This document shows positions 52,648-60,735 of a stretch of DNA of 64,000 nucleotides, piece by piece. How positions within the stretch are numbered: the first letter of the stretch is position 1; the number at the start of each line of letters is the position of its first letter. A program made the translations under genes and the position numbers. The stretch is from assembly GCA_947483075.1 (NCBI GenBank), contig CANKLE010000007.1, forward strand, positions 96,663 to 160,662, written 5' to 3'. The DNA is from Flavobacteriaceae bacterium (GTDB lineage: Bacteria; Bacteroidota; Bacteroidia; Flavobacteriales; Flavobacteriaceae). The notes beneath the pieces were generated by a model that saw nothing but the letters and a program-made list of their open reading frames with translations, had not been told where the DNA came from and searched no databases.

Positions 52648-53502
52648 TTAATTCGCCGAGCGTAAGGCGTCTTGCCAGCTAAGAATTTTTAAATCAAAGG
52701 CTTTTTTGATTTTTGATTTGTCGAGCACACTAAAAGCTGGTCGTTTGGCTGGTGTAGGAAATTCAGTAGTTGGAATTGGCAACACCGGTGTTTTTAGTCT
52801 GTGATTGAGTAAAATTTGTTGCGCAAAGGCACACCAGCTGCAACTGCCTTCGTTGCTATAGTGGTAAATTCCATAGGGGGCACCTGTAAAATCTTGGGCG
52901 GTTTGTTGGCACATGCTTACCAAAGTTGTAGCCAAGTCGGTGGCCAAGGTAGGACTTCCAATTTGATCGTCGACCACCTTGAGCTGATCGCGTTCGGCGC
53001 CCAAACGCAACATGGTTTTCATAAAATTAGCGCCAAAATTGGAGTAAACCCAAGCCGTGCGCACAATGTAATAAGCTGTCAAAATTTCTTGTACGGCTTG
53101 CTCACCAGCCCATTTACTGGCGCCATAAACGCCTGTCGGATTGGGCACATCCGTTTCTGTATAGGGGGATTTTTTTAGTCCATCAAACACAAAATCGGTC
53201 GAAACATGAAGTAAAACGCAGCGAGATTCCCGACAAACTTCAGCTAGATTTCGGACTCCATCGGCATTGATGGCAAAGGCTTTTTCGGGTTCTGATTCGG
53301 CTTTATCAACTGCGGTATAGGCGGCAGCGTTTATACAAAAATTAGGGTTGTAAATCGCAAAGGCTGATTGTATGCTTTGTTTATTGGTAAGGTCAACTTC
53401 GTGCGAGCCACAAAATTGAAACCGAATTTCAGGGTGTTTGGGAGCAATGCTTTGCAGCGCTTGACCCAATTGCCCGTTTGCTCCAGTTACTAAAATTACC
53501 AT
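52648..53502 (-). CDS. rmlD: dTDP-4-dehydrorhamnose reductase
   Basis: NADPH-dependent SDR that finishes dTDP-L-rhamnose synthesis, 284 residues. The coenzyme-binding VTGANGQLGQAL is at the N terminus. STDFVFDG and the catalytic YxxxK in GVYGASKWAGEQ are present. The ATG at 53502 (MVILVTGANG) is the family start and overlaps the end of rmlC by 7 bp. The operon order is rmlA-rmlC-rmlD; rmlB is missing. Confidence 0.94.
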   Translation of the reverse strand: MVILVTGANGQLGQALQSIAPKHPEIRFQFCGSHEVDLTNKQSIQSAFAIYNPNFCINAAAYTAVDKAESEPEKAFAINADGVRNLAEVCRESRCVLLHVSTDFVFDGLKKSPYTETDVPNPTGVYGASKWAGEQAVQEILTAYYIVRTAWVYSNFGANFMKTMLRLGAERDQLKVVDDQIGSPTLATDLATTLVSMCQQTAQDFTGAPYGIYHYSNEGSCSWCAFAQQILLNHRLKTPVLPIPTTEFPTPAKRPAFSVLDKSKIKKAFDLKILSWQDALRSAN

Positions 53503-54047
53503 ACGGGGCGTGCTTGAGCCAATAGTGGTTGAACCTGGTCTTTGGCAGAAATACAAAGCGATTCGGTGGTCATTTGCCAATCAATAGCCAAAGCAGGATC
53601 GTTGTAGGCTATTCCGCCTTCTGAGGCTTTGTTGTAAAAATTATCGCATTTATAGAAAAAAGTGGCCGTTTCGCTGAGTACTAAAAATCCATGCGCAAAT
53701 CCTCTGGGCATAAAAAATTGGCGTTGGTTTGCGGCTGATAATTCAATAGAAACGTGTTGTCCAAAGGTGGGTGAATTTGGGCGAATGTCAACTGCCACAT
53801 CCAATACAGCCCCAGATAAAACCCGAACCAACTTGGCCTGAGCGTGTTCGCCAGATTGATAATGCAATCCCCTAAGCACCCCTTTGGAAGAAAAGGACTG
53901 GTTGTCTTGCACAAAATGTACGTTTTGGGCAGTGCCTTTTTGAAAGGTTTGTTCGTTAAAACTTTCCATAAAAAAACCTCTTTCGTCTGGAATGACATTG
54001 GGCTCTAGTATAAAACAGCCTTCTAATGGGGTGGGTATAAAATTCAT
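53496..54047 (-). CDS. rmlC: dTDP-4-dehydrorhamnose 3,5-epimerase
   Basis: Cupin-fold epimerase of 183 residues acting on dTDP-4-keto-6-deoxyglucose. The active-site His in VLRGLHYQ and the Tyr in the KCDNFYNKASEGGIAYNDP segment are present. QNVHFVQDNQSFSSKGVLRG is the family signature. It lies 5 bp after the rmlA stop. Confidence 0.95.
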   Translation of the reverse strand: MNFIPTPLEGCFILEPNVIPDERGFFMESFNEQTFQKGTAQNVHFVQDNQSFSSKGVLRGLHYQSGEHAQAKLVRVLSGAVLDVAVDIRPNSPTFGQHVSIELSAANQRQFFMPRGFAHGFLVLSETATFFYKCDNFYNKASEGGIAYNDPALAIDWQMTTESLCISAKDQVQPLLAQARPVW

Positions 54048-54052
54048 ACGAC

Positions 54053-54910
54053 TTATAAAATACTGAGTAAATGAGTTCCGTATCCGCTTTTTAATAAGGG
54101 CTGAGCAAGTTCCCGCAATTGATCGCTATTGATAAAGCCCATTTTGAATGCGGCTTCTTCGATTGAGCCAATTTTGAGTCCTTGGCGCTCTTCGATCACT
54201 TGTACAAATTGAGAGGCTTGCATCAACGAATTAAACGTTCCTGTATCGAGCCAGGCAGTTCCTCGATCGAGTATACTTACTTTGAGTTTACCTCGTCTCA
54301 AGTATTCTTTATTGATGTCGGTGATTTCTAATTCGCCCCGGTGACTCGGTTTGATATTCGCCGCAATCTCAACCACCTCGTTGTCGTAAAAATAAATGCC
54401 TGGTACCGCAAAATTTGATTTGGGATGAGCTGGTTTTTCTTCAATAGAAAGCGCATTCCCTTTTTCGTCAAAATCTACTACGCCATACCGTTCCGGATCT
54501 TGTACGTGATAGGCATAAATGATGCCGCCATCGGGATCGTTATTCGCCAATAACAAATCAGACAAACCGGTTCCGTAAAATATATTATCACCCAACACCA
54601 AGGCTACTTTGTCGTTTCCGATAAATTCTTTTCCGATAATGAAGGCCTCGGCTAAGCCGTTGGGGTGTTCTTGTACCGCATATTCAAATCGACAGCCTAA
54701 ACGCGATCCGTCACCCAGCAACAGGCGAAACAAAGGCAAATCGTGGGGAGTAGAAATGATTAAAATTTCACGGATTCCCGACCACAATAAGGTCGACAAG
54801 GGGTAGTAAATCATGGGTTTGTCGTAAATAGGCATCAACTGCTTGCTTACGGCTAAGGTTAAGGGATGCAAACGGGTTCCTGATCCGCCGGCTAAGATTA
54901 TTCCTTTCAT
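54053..54910 (-). CDS. rmlA: Glucose-1-phosphate thymidylyltransferase
   Basis: Makes dTDP-glucose from dTTP and glucose-1-phosphate, 285 residues. It has the nucleotide-binding [16 protein letters not shown], the [18 protein letters not shown] sugar site and GDNIFYG. The frame extends upstream, but the ATG at 54910 gives the standard N terminus. It follows the chain-length-like gene by 4 bp. Confidence 0.96.
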   Translation of the reverse strand: MKGIILAGGSGTRLHPLTLAVSKQLMPIYDKPMIYYPLSTLLWSGIREILIISTPHDLPLFRLLLGDGSRLGCRFEYAVQEHPNGLAEAFIIGKEFIGNDKVALVLGDNIFYGTGLSDLLLANNDPDGGIIYAYHVQDPERYGVVDFDEKGNALSIEEKPAHPKSNFAVPGIYFYDNEVVEIAANIKPSHRGELEITDINKEYLRRGKLKVSILDRGTAWLDTGTFNSLMQASQFVQVIEERQGLKIGSIEEAAFKMGFINSDQLRELAQPLLKSGYGTHLLSIL

Positions 54911-54914
54911 GGGG

Positions 54915-55892
54915 TTATGCGTTTGCGTTTTTAAGAGCCTCCTTTTGGTAGAATCGTCGGAAGTTCGTGATGAAAATAAATAGGCCCACAAACAGCAACG
55001 GCAAAATAAACTTCAACGCGCTGTTTAATTTGCTCGAAGCTTCGGTGTTTATCGAAATGTGGTCGTCTTTGATTATTTTGTCTATCGAAACCTTTTCAAT
55101 TCGTAAGAGTCCTTGTTCTTTGGTTAGTTTGTCTTTGGTTTCGATCACGTCATTCAGCTGCGTTTTTTCGGTAAAAAAGACCGTCTTATCTCCCGAAGAT
55201 GCCGCAGAACCCGTTGATAAACTGTTTAAATAGCCGTCAATTTGGGCAATTAATAATTCGTTGGCTTTGATCTTTATTTCCTCATTTTGAATGCATTCCT
55301 TCTGAATTTTTTTAAAGAAAACACTGTTGTTCAAGAAGGCCATTAAGGGCTTAATTAATAAGCTCTGGTTGGTTTTGTTTTTGGTGCTTACGTGAATTAA
55401 ATGACAGGTATAATTTTTACTCGTTGGGGTTTCTTCTAGGGTTTTTTTAATGTCTGAATCTTCAGCCATTAATTTTAATAGTTCGAAATTTTGTTCGCTC
55501 ATGTTTACAAGCCTGTAAACATCAACTACTGGTTTTACCTCTATTTTAAAGATGTCTTTTGGGTTTGAAAAGCCAATTGATTTCAGAAAAACCGTATCTT
55601 GTTCTTTGACCTTGGCATTGATTTCGTCGATTTTGGCATACAAATAATCGGTACTGCCAAAATTGGGCTGAACTAAAATATAATGATCATAGCTTATTTT
55701 AACAGACTCAATTACAACGCCAGCGCCAAAGCCTGCCACCAATAAAACCGAAAGAATCAGTTTGTGACGAACAAAAAAGCGAACGCTTTTAAATAGGCTT
55801 GTGTTAAGGCGCTGAAAAATAGAGGCAATTCCATTGGCTAATAATCCTAAGTTAATTTCTTCCTCGTCGTGAATGGTGGGTTTTGTACTCAT
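54915..55892 (-). CDS. Putative Wzz-like chain-length / envelope protein
   Basis: A 325-residue protein with two transmembrane helices, one near residues 48-64 ([17 protein letters not shown]) and one near 295-311 ([14 protein letters not shown]), and a charged, helical periplasmic part between. This is the topology of Wzz polysaccharide co-polymerases. The usual Wzz proline-rich motif before the second helix is not obvious. Position, 4 bp ahead of rmlA in a glycan locus, supports a role in chain length or export. Called by topology, not by a clear sequence match. Confidence 0.6.
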   Translation of the reverse strand: MSTKPTIHDEEEINLGLLANGIASIFQRLNTSLFKSVRFFVRHKLILSVLLVAGFGAGVVIESVKISYDHYILVQPNFGSTDYLYAKIDEINAKVKEQDTVFLKSIGFSNPKDIFKIEVKPVVDVYRLVNMSEQNFELLKLMAEDSDIKKTLEETPTSKNYTCHLIHVSTKNKTNQSLLIKPLMAFLNNSVFFKKIQKECIQNEEIKIKANELLIAQIDGYLNSLSTGSAASSGDKTVFFTEKTQLNDVIETKDKLTKEQGLLRIEKVSIDKIIKDDHISINTEASSKLNSALKFILPLLFVGLFIFITNFRRFYQKEALKNANA

Positions 55893-55904
55893 AATAAATG
55901 GTAG

Positions 55905-57593
55905 TTAAGCAGTAAATAGTTGTTCTAGTATTTTTATCGTGATTAAATAAGTGGGTTTTACGCCCGATGTTCCCAATCCTCCTGAGGCTAAGGTGCTGCC
56001 GGTTTCTAAAGGATTGTCGGAGGCATAATAAGCATACCGTACTTGCACGTCGGCGTTAATGCTTTTTCTAATTTTTGATGCCGATTGAATCGCTTTTTGG
56101 TAATATGCCCCTTCCATTTCTAGGCCAATGACGCCCCAAGTAGAATCTAAGAAAAACTTGAGTAAGTCTTTGTTTTGTAAAGATGTGCCCAAAACGGTTA
56201 CCATTGGTCCTGCATATACTGGTATTCCTGAGTGCGAAAAATGGGCGGGCTTCAGTTGATTTTCGAAAGTATAATTATCTCCTGTTCCTTCGTTAATGTG
56301 GGCGGTGGGGATCATAATGTCGCCTTTTTCTCCGGTTAGAATTCCGGCTTTTCCCATAATAGATACCGATTTAACATCCAAAAAAATCTGATTGTGATTG
56401 GTTTCTTTAAAGGGCTTTAAGAGCTCGTCGATGGTTTCATAGGCCTGCTCCCCAAAGGCATAATCCATTACAATAAGTACGGGTTTTTGATCGCCTAATT
56501 GGGTGGTTGGAAAAGCAGTTTTCGCCCAATTTATTTGTGCGGTATCAAAAATTTGAACGTCAATGTTGGTGCCAGAAGTGTCGGGAATGCTAATCATTCC
56601 TTGTTGCAGCGCAATAGTCTCAACGGAGTTGCGTAATTCTATCGCGCCCGGCTTGCTCAGCTCTTCAAACACAGCAAATTGATCTTGGCCTGCAAATTGA
56701 TCTTGTAAAACAGCGGGAGCAAAAATAGAGTTCATCACGCTATGCATGTTGGCGCTGATAATATGAATGGGCCGTTCGAGTAGTTGGTGTTGATGCAAAA
56801 CCTCTTTTATTGTGTTGGCCCATATTTCGCCGTGAATATGGTGTCCTAAACGTTCTCTTAAAATAGGACTGAACGTAATTGTGCGCTTATTATTGTCTAA
56901 AGTCTCTTCTATAGCTAGTTTTCCCAACCAATAAATAACGTGTAAAAATCGATCCGGCTTATTTGGGGTGCCAAAAGCGTCATATATGGCGATAATTTCA
57001 GCAAAAGTCCTGCCCAAGATATTGGCCACGTGCGAAACCGCCACTTCTTTTTCGACTAAACTTAGCTTTTTTGTTTGGAATACTGCTTGCTCAAGCTTTT
57101 GCCAATCGCGTGTAAGTTCTCCGTTTTCGTCTATTACTACGCGGTCTTTAATTTTATGTGATTCAATAAAAATAAAGGTCAAGTGGGTTAATATGTCATA
57201 AATATCCGATCGGCCGCGGGTAATCTCCACGTTCATTTGTTCTTCGTCTATGCGGTAACAGTTGCGGCGGCGTTTTGGGGGAATAATGGCTTTAAAATGC
57301 GAATGTACATAGCCTTCGTCTGAAGTGAGATTGATGTATCTGCATTCTTCGATTCCGATTGGCAAGCGCTCAATAACATATAAAAGCCCGTTTAATTCTA
57401 CTTTTTCTTCGGCGATTGAGCCGTAAATTTCGGGGCGTAATAATAACAGTGCTTCACGCAAGGTTTCGCCTGAAACTCCCATGGGTTTGTAATACCCCCG
57501 ATTAAATAAATGCCGCATCGTAATGTATAATTTCTCTACAGCACTAGAGGATTCTTGGGCGCGAGAACGTACGATCTTTTTAATTTCTTTCAT
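55905..57593 (-). CDS. DUF6909 protein with C-terminal nucleoside-phosphorylase-like domain
   Basis: A 562-residue, soluble, probably cytoplasmic protein that I assign to flavobacterial DUF6909. The N-terminal half (about 1-330) is mostly helical with no known signature. The C-terminal half (about 335-560) reads like the phosphorylase/nucleosidase superfamily: MGKAGILTGEKGDIMIPTA as in AMP nucleosidase, GPMVTVLGTSLQN, then GLEMEGAYY (about 488-496), the purine-site M-E signature, and YAYYASDNPLE near the end. Nucleosidase or phosphorylase chemistry is an inference. It starts its own unit from a -7 box, and the chain-length/rml genes follow by 12 bp. Confidence 0.68.
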   Translation of the reverse strand: MKEIKKIVRSRAQESSSAVEKLYITMRHLFNRGYYKPMGVSGETLREALLLLRPEIYGSIAEEKVELNGLLYVIERLPIGIEECRYINLTSDEGYVHSHFKAIIPPKRRRNCYRIDEEQMNVEITRGRSDIYDILTHLTFIFIESHKIKDRVVIDENGELTRDWQKLEQAVFQTKKLSLVEKEVAVSHVANILGRTFAEIIAIYDAFGTPNKPDRFLHVIYWLGKLAIEETLDNNKRTITFSPILRERLGHHIHGEIWANTIKEVLHQHQLLERPIHIISANMHSVMNSIFAPAVLQDQFAGQDQFAVFEELSKPGAIELRNSVETIALQQGMISIPDTSGTNIDVQIFDTAQINWAKTAFPTTQLGDQKPVLIVMDYAFGEQAYETIDELLKPFKETNHNQIFLDVKSVSIMGKAGILTGEKGDIMIPTAHINEGTGDNYTFENQLKPAHFSHSGIPVYAGPMVTVLGTSLQNKDLLKFFLDSTWGVIGLEMEGAYYQKAIQSASKIRKSINADVQVRYAYYASDNPLETGSTLASGGLGTSGVKPTYLITIKILEQLFTA

Positions 57594-57614
57594 TTATTTG
57601 GGTTTACTAACCTG

Positions 57615-57622
57615 CAAATGTA
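57615..57622 (-). promoter_or_regulatory. -7 promoter box of the DUF6909-rml operon
   Basis: TACATTTG on the minus strand, 21 bp before the start at 57593. It lies in the short gap after the GH3 gene, so the downstream genes may be a separate unit. Confidence 0.48.
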
Positions 57623-57628
57623 AGGTAT

Positions 57629-59116
57629 TTATAATTTAATTAATTCGTCGGCTATTTTTCGGTCGTTGCTCAAGCGCGGAATTTTGTTCTGTCCGCCGAG
57701 TTTGCCAATAGATTTCATATACGTTTGAAAGCCATTTTGCTGAACGCAAGTGATGACCAAGGAACGCAATACTTTACCTACAATTAAATCGTCATAATAA
57801 CTGTTTTGACGCCGCATTTCCCTTTCGAGGGCTTGGGCAAACGCTTTTGTGTCTTTGGGCTCTTGTTCAAATTCGATGAGCCATTCGTGGTAGGGCAATC
57901 CAACTTCGGGATTAATTTGTGGCGCAACCGTAAATTCATTCACGCGGGCGGTTGAATCTTGAAGCGCAACCGACAAAGCTTGTTCTACTTCTTTTCCTAT
58001 CACGTGTTCGCCAAAGGCCGAAATGAAATGTTTAATTCGTCCGCTTACGATTATTTTATAGGGTTTTAAGGAGGTAAATTGCACGGTATCGCCAATGTTA
58101 TAGGCCCACAAACCGGCGTTGGTCGAGATGATGAGCACATAATTTACGCCCAGCTCCACTTGGCCAATAGTGAGTCGGGGCGGATCAGCCGAATAAAAAA
58201 CATTGGCCGGAATAAACTCATAAAAAATACCGGCATTAAGCAACAACAATAGCCCGGGATCATTTTGTTTGTTTTGGTAGGCAAAAAAGCCTTCAGAGGC
58301 AGGAAACAACTCAAGCGTGTCTATTTTTCGTCCAATGAGGTTTTCAAATTTAGCCCGGTACGGCTCAAAATTTACGCCGCCGTAAATAAATAGATGGAAG
58401 TTTTTGAACAGCTCACCCACTGGTTTGCTGGTTTTTTGCTGCAGCTTCTCAAAGTACATTTGCACCCAAGACGGTATGCCCGAAATCACAGTCATGTCTT
58501 GCGCTGCTGTTTCGGCTACAATCGCATCGACTTTGGTTTCCCAGTCTTCTATGCAATTGGTTTCCCAGGAAGGCAAGCGGTTTCTTTGTAAATACTTGGG
58601 CACAAAATGCGCGACAATTCCAGACAATCGGCCCAATTGAATGCCGTTTTTTTGTTCTAATATTGGGCTTCCTTGTAAAAATATCATTTTGCCATCTACA
58701 AAATGGGTGTTGCCGGTTTCGTGTATGTAATGCAAAATTGCATTTCGGGCGGCTTCGATGTGAAACGGCATCGATTCTTTGGTGAGTGGAATGTATTTAG
58801 CCCCCGAAGTAGTTCCGGATGTTTTGGCAAAATACAATGGTTTTCCGGGCCATAAAATATTTGATTCGCCAGCCACTACGCGATCTACATAAGGCTTTAA
58901 GGCTTCGTAATCCCGGACGGGAACCTGTGTTATAAAATCTTGGTGTGTTGTAATCTTATTAAATTCATGGTCTTTCCCAAATTGCGTATGTTGGGCGGCG
59001 GCAATAAGCTTCAAAAACACTGCTTGCTGCGTCTCGACCGGACGGTTGATCCAGCGCTGGTTTTTGTGGTAAATGAAGTAGGCAAAGAATTGCGCCGCAA
59101 TAGATTTAATCGACAT
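57629..59116 (-). CDS. GH3 family adenylate-forming protein
   Basis: A 495-residue member of the GH3 family, which in plants joins amino acids to acyl acids such as auxin through an acyl-adenylate. The ATP-binding loop YFAKTSGTTSGAKYIPLT is at about 92-109. FIYGGVNFEPYRAKFENLIG and ELFPASEGFFAYQN form the substrate side. The C-terminal FGEHVIGKEVEQAL is the mobile domain. The bacterial substrate is unknown. It is last in a tight operon with an M23-family and an SdpI-like gene (gaps of 1 and 3 bp), so an envelope-related acyl-amide product is possible (inference). Confidence 0.87.
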   Translation of the reverse strand: MSIKSIAAQFFAYFIYHKNQRWINRPVETQQAVFLKLIAAAQHTQFGKDHEFNKITTHQDFITQVPVRDYEALKPYVDRVVAGESNILWPGKPLYFAKTSGTTSGAKYIPLTKESMPFHIEAARNAILHYIHETGNTHFVDGKMIFLQGSPILEQKNGIQLGRLSGIVAHFVPKYLQRNRLPSWETNCIEDWETKVDAIVAETAAQDMTVISGIPSWVQMYFEKLQQKTSKPVGELFKNFHLFIYGGVNFEPYRAKFENLIGRKIDTLELFPASEGFFAYQNKQNDPGLLLLLNAGIFYEFIPANVFYSADPPRLTIGQVELGVNYVLIISTNAGLWAYNIGDTVQFTSLKPYKIIVSGRIKHFISAFGEHVIGKEVEQALSVALQDSTARVNEFTVAPQINPEVGLPYHEWLIEFEQEPKDTKAFAQALEREMRRQNSYYDDLIVGKVLRSLVITCVQQNGFQTYMKSIGKLGGQNKIPRLSNDRKIADELIKL

Positions 59117-59119
59117 AAA

Positions 59120-59485
59120 TTACGGATTAGGAAATTTCTTTTTTATGTTATTTTCTGTAGCCCAAATTAAAAAGACACACCCTAAAACAATCAAGAACGC
59201 CCCTAGTATAAAGTCTACATTCTGACTCATAGGAAGGAGTAAATTAATCAACGAAGCGCCCAGTAATATAAGCCCAAGCCGAAACATAATTACGGCCGAA
59301 TACCGCTGGGAAAAATCCCAGGCTTCTTGACTTTTCATAGAAGATGCGGTACGGTAACCATAAAAATAATTGATTTTTTTTGGTGGAAAAATATATACCA
59401 CTACCGCCGCAATCACAAAAATAACACCCACCAATAAAGTGAGTGGATTAATGGTGTTAGCGAATAGATTGAGTTGTTCTTCCAT
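59120..59485 (-). CDS. SdpI-like membrane protein
   Basis: A 121-residue protein with three transmembrane helices (about 14-33, 63-83 and 90-108). It carries the SdpI-family core YFYGYRTASSMKSQEAWDFSQRY, in which the GYRT and W-x-F-x-x-R/K-Y pattern is conserved. SdpI of Bacillus gives immunity to a cannibalism toxin and signals to a repressor. No toxin gene is seen here, so a general membrane role is more likely. It sits between the M23 and GH3 genes. Confidence 0.8.
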   Translation of the reverse strand: MEEQLNLFANTINPLTLLVGVIFVIAAVVVYIFPPKKINYFYGYRTASSMKSQEAWDFSQRYSAVIMFRLGLILLGASLINLLLPMSQNVDFILGAFLIVLGCVFLIWATENNIKKKFPNP

Positions 59486-59486
59486 C

Positions 59487-60356
59487 TTATTTAAATGTGA
59501 TGTATTGGGAAGGATCTACCGGATGGCCTTCTTTCCATAATTCAAAGTGCAATTGGCTGTTGGCTGATTCTCTGCCCGAAGCGCCCGCAAGCGCTAAAAC
59601 TTCTCCGGTCTTCACAACATCGCCTTGTTCTTTTGTTTCGGAAGCCGCGTTTTTGTATACCGAAATAAAGCCATTGGTGTGCCGCACCACAACCACGTGT
59701 CCGTTGGTGGGAGTCCAATCAGAGAAAATAACAACGCCATCGGCTATCGATTTAATGGGGGTGTTTTTGGCCACTGCTACATCGAGGGCCAAATGCTTGT
59801 TTTGCGCGCTGTATTTTTGTGTAATTAATCCGTTTACAGGAGCAAACAACACCACATTGACCTTGGCTTGTGCTTTTTTAAATAAATTATATTTATCCTC
59901 TTTATCTGCTTGTTCTCTAATTTTTATTTCCTCTGGAGAGGCTTCAAGCGGCACCGTTTCTTTTTCGACTGCTTTTGTAGCCATAATGGAATCTTTACTA
60001 AGATGGGCGTAATCTAGATTCCCGGTGAGTATTTTTTTGACCGACGCAATGTAGGCCTCGTTTTTTTGGAGTGCCACAGTCAAAGAATCCGACTTTAGGG
60101 CTAATTCGGTGGCGTCTTTTTTTAGTTTGGACGAAGCATAACCCGGAATAAACTCTCGTAAGGGGGTAAACGCAATAATAAAGGTGGTAAAGGTAATGAT
60201 CAAAATAGCCGCTGATGTAGCCACAACAAAGACATTCATCAAGGTGAGTCGAAGGGAAAAAAGTTCGGCAAAAGTGTCTTCGTTTACAATCACTAAACGA
60301 TTTTTCGCGAAGAGTTTTTCCTTGAGCAATTGTCGTTTTAATCGGTTTTCGGCCAT
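59487..60356 (-). CDS. Membrane-anchored M23-family (LytM) peptidoglycan protein
   Basis: A 289-residue protein with a cytoplasmic N terminus, one transmembrane helix (about 42-64), a helical linker and a C-terminal LytM/M23 domain (about 170-289). The first metal ligands are kept in KHLALDVAV (H and D). The usual HLHFE reads QLHFELW, so the second metal His stays but the general-base His is Gln. The tyrosine/histidine of the YAHL segment reads VYKN. Catalysis is therefore doubtful; it may bind or regulate peptidoglycan hydrolysis. First gene of the M23-SdpI-GH3 operon. Confidence 0.82.
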   Translation of the reverse strand: MAENRLKRQLLKEKLFAKNRLVIVNEDTFAELFSLRLTLMNVFVVATSAAILIITFTTFIIAFTPLREFIPGYASSKLKKDATELALKSDSLTVALQKNEAYIASVKKILTGNLDYAHLSKDSIMATKAVEKETVPLEASPEEIKIREQADKEDKYNLFKKAQAKVNVVLFAPVNGLITQKYSAQNKHLALDVAVAKNTPIKSIADGVVIFSDWTPTNGHVVVVRHTNGFISVYKNAASETKEQGDVVKTGEVLALAGASGRESANSQLHFELWKEGHPVDPSQYITFK

Positions 60357-60373
60357 TTTATAGGATTGTATTG

Positions 60374-60381
60374 CAAATGTA
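60374..60381 (-). promoter_or_regulatory. -7 promoter box of the M23-SdpI-GH3 operon
   Basis: TACATTTG on the minus strand, 17 bp before the start at 60356. It faces the tatA promoter. Confidence 0.5.
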
Positions 60382-60411
60382 TAAATTTATACTTCTTTTA
60401 AGACGGTTGGT

Positions 60412-60431
60412 TATTTTTGTTCTTATATTTG
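60412..60431 (+). promoter_or_regulatory. -7 promoter boxes of tatA
   Basis: TATTTTTG (60412-60419) and TATATTTG (60424-60431), both exact TAnnTTTG matches, the nearer one 42 bp before the ATG at 60474. TTG at 60407-60409 is 14 bp from the second, closer than ideal. Confidence 0.45.
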
Positions 60432-60473
60432 CTTGATATAATACCGAACAGTATAATTTTTATATTTAATATC

Positions 60474-60674
60474 ATGACAGCACAAACCATTTTTTTGGGC
60501 GAAGTAGGCCCAATGCAAATTATCCTAATTTTAGCCGTTATCTTACTGATGTTTGGGGGTAAAAAAATTCCAGAATTGATGAAAGGATTAGGAAGCGGAA
60601 TTAAAGAATTTAAAAATGCCGCCAAAGACGACCAACCGGCTGAGCCTAAAAAAGACGAAGAAACAAAAGCATAA
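60474..60674 (+). CDS. tatA: Sec-independent protein translocase subunit TatA
   Basis: A 66-residue Tat pore protein for export of folded, cofactor-bearing proteins. It has one N-terminal transmembrane helix (about 14-26), the [20 protein letters not shown] hinge and amphipathic helix, and a charged tail. The frame opens earlier, but the ATG at 60474 ([12 protein letters not shown]) gives the usual length. tatC is not in the window. A bidirectional terminator follows. Confidence 0.93.
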   Translation: MTAQTIFLGEVGPMQIILILAVILLMFGGKKIPELMKGLGSGIKEFKNAAKDDQPAEPKKDEETKA

Positions 60675-60691
60675 TTTTTATTTTTTTATTT

Positions 60692-60735
60692 CACCCCAAA
60701 TCATACATTTTATGTGCGGTTTGGGGTGTTTTTTT
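60692..60735 (+). terminator. Bidirectional terminator between tatA and tex
   Basis: Stem CACCCCAAA / TTTGGGGTG (9 bp, perfect) with a 19-nt loop, followed by seven T on the plus strand and preceded by A-rich sequence serving the convergent tex gene. Confidence 0.85.

Noticed and set aside
59120..59485. Toxin-immunity system built on the SdpI-like gene
   Set aside because: No sdpC-like toxin or small exported peptide is encoded beside it; the neighbours are peptidoglycan and GH3 genes.
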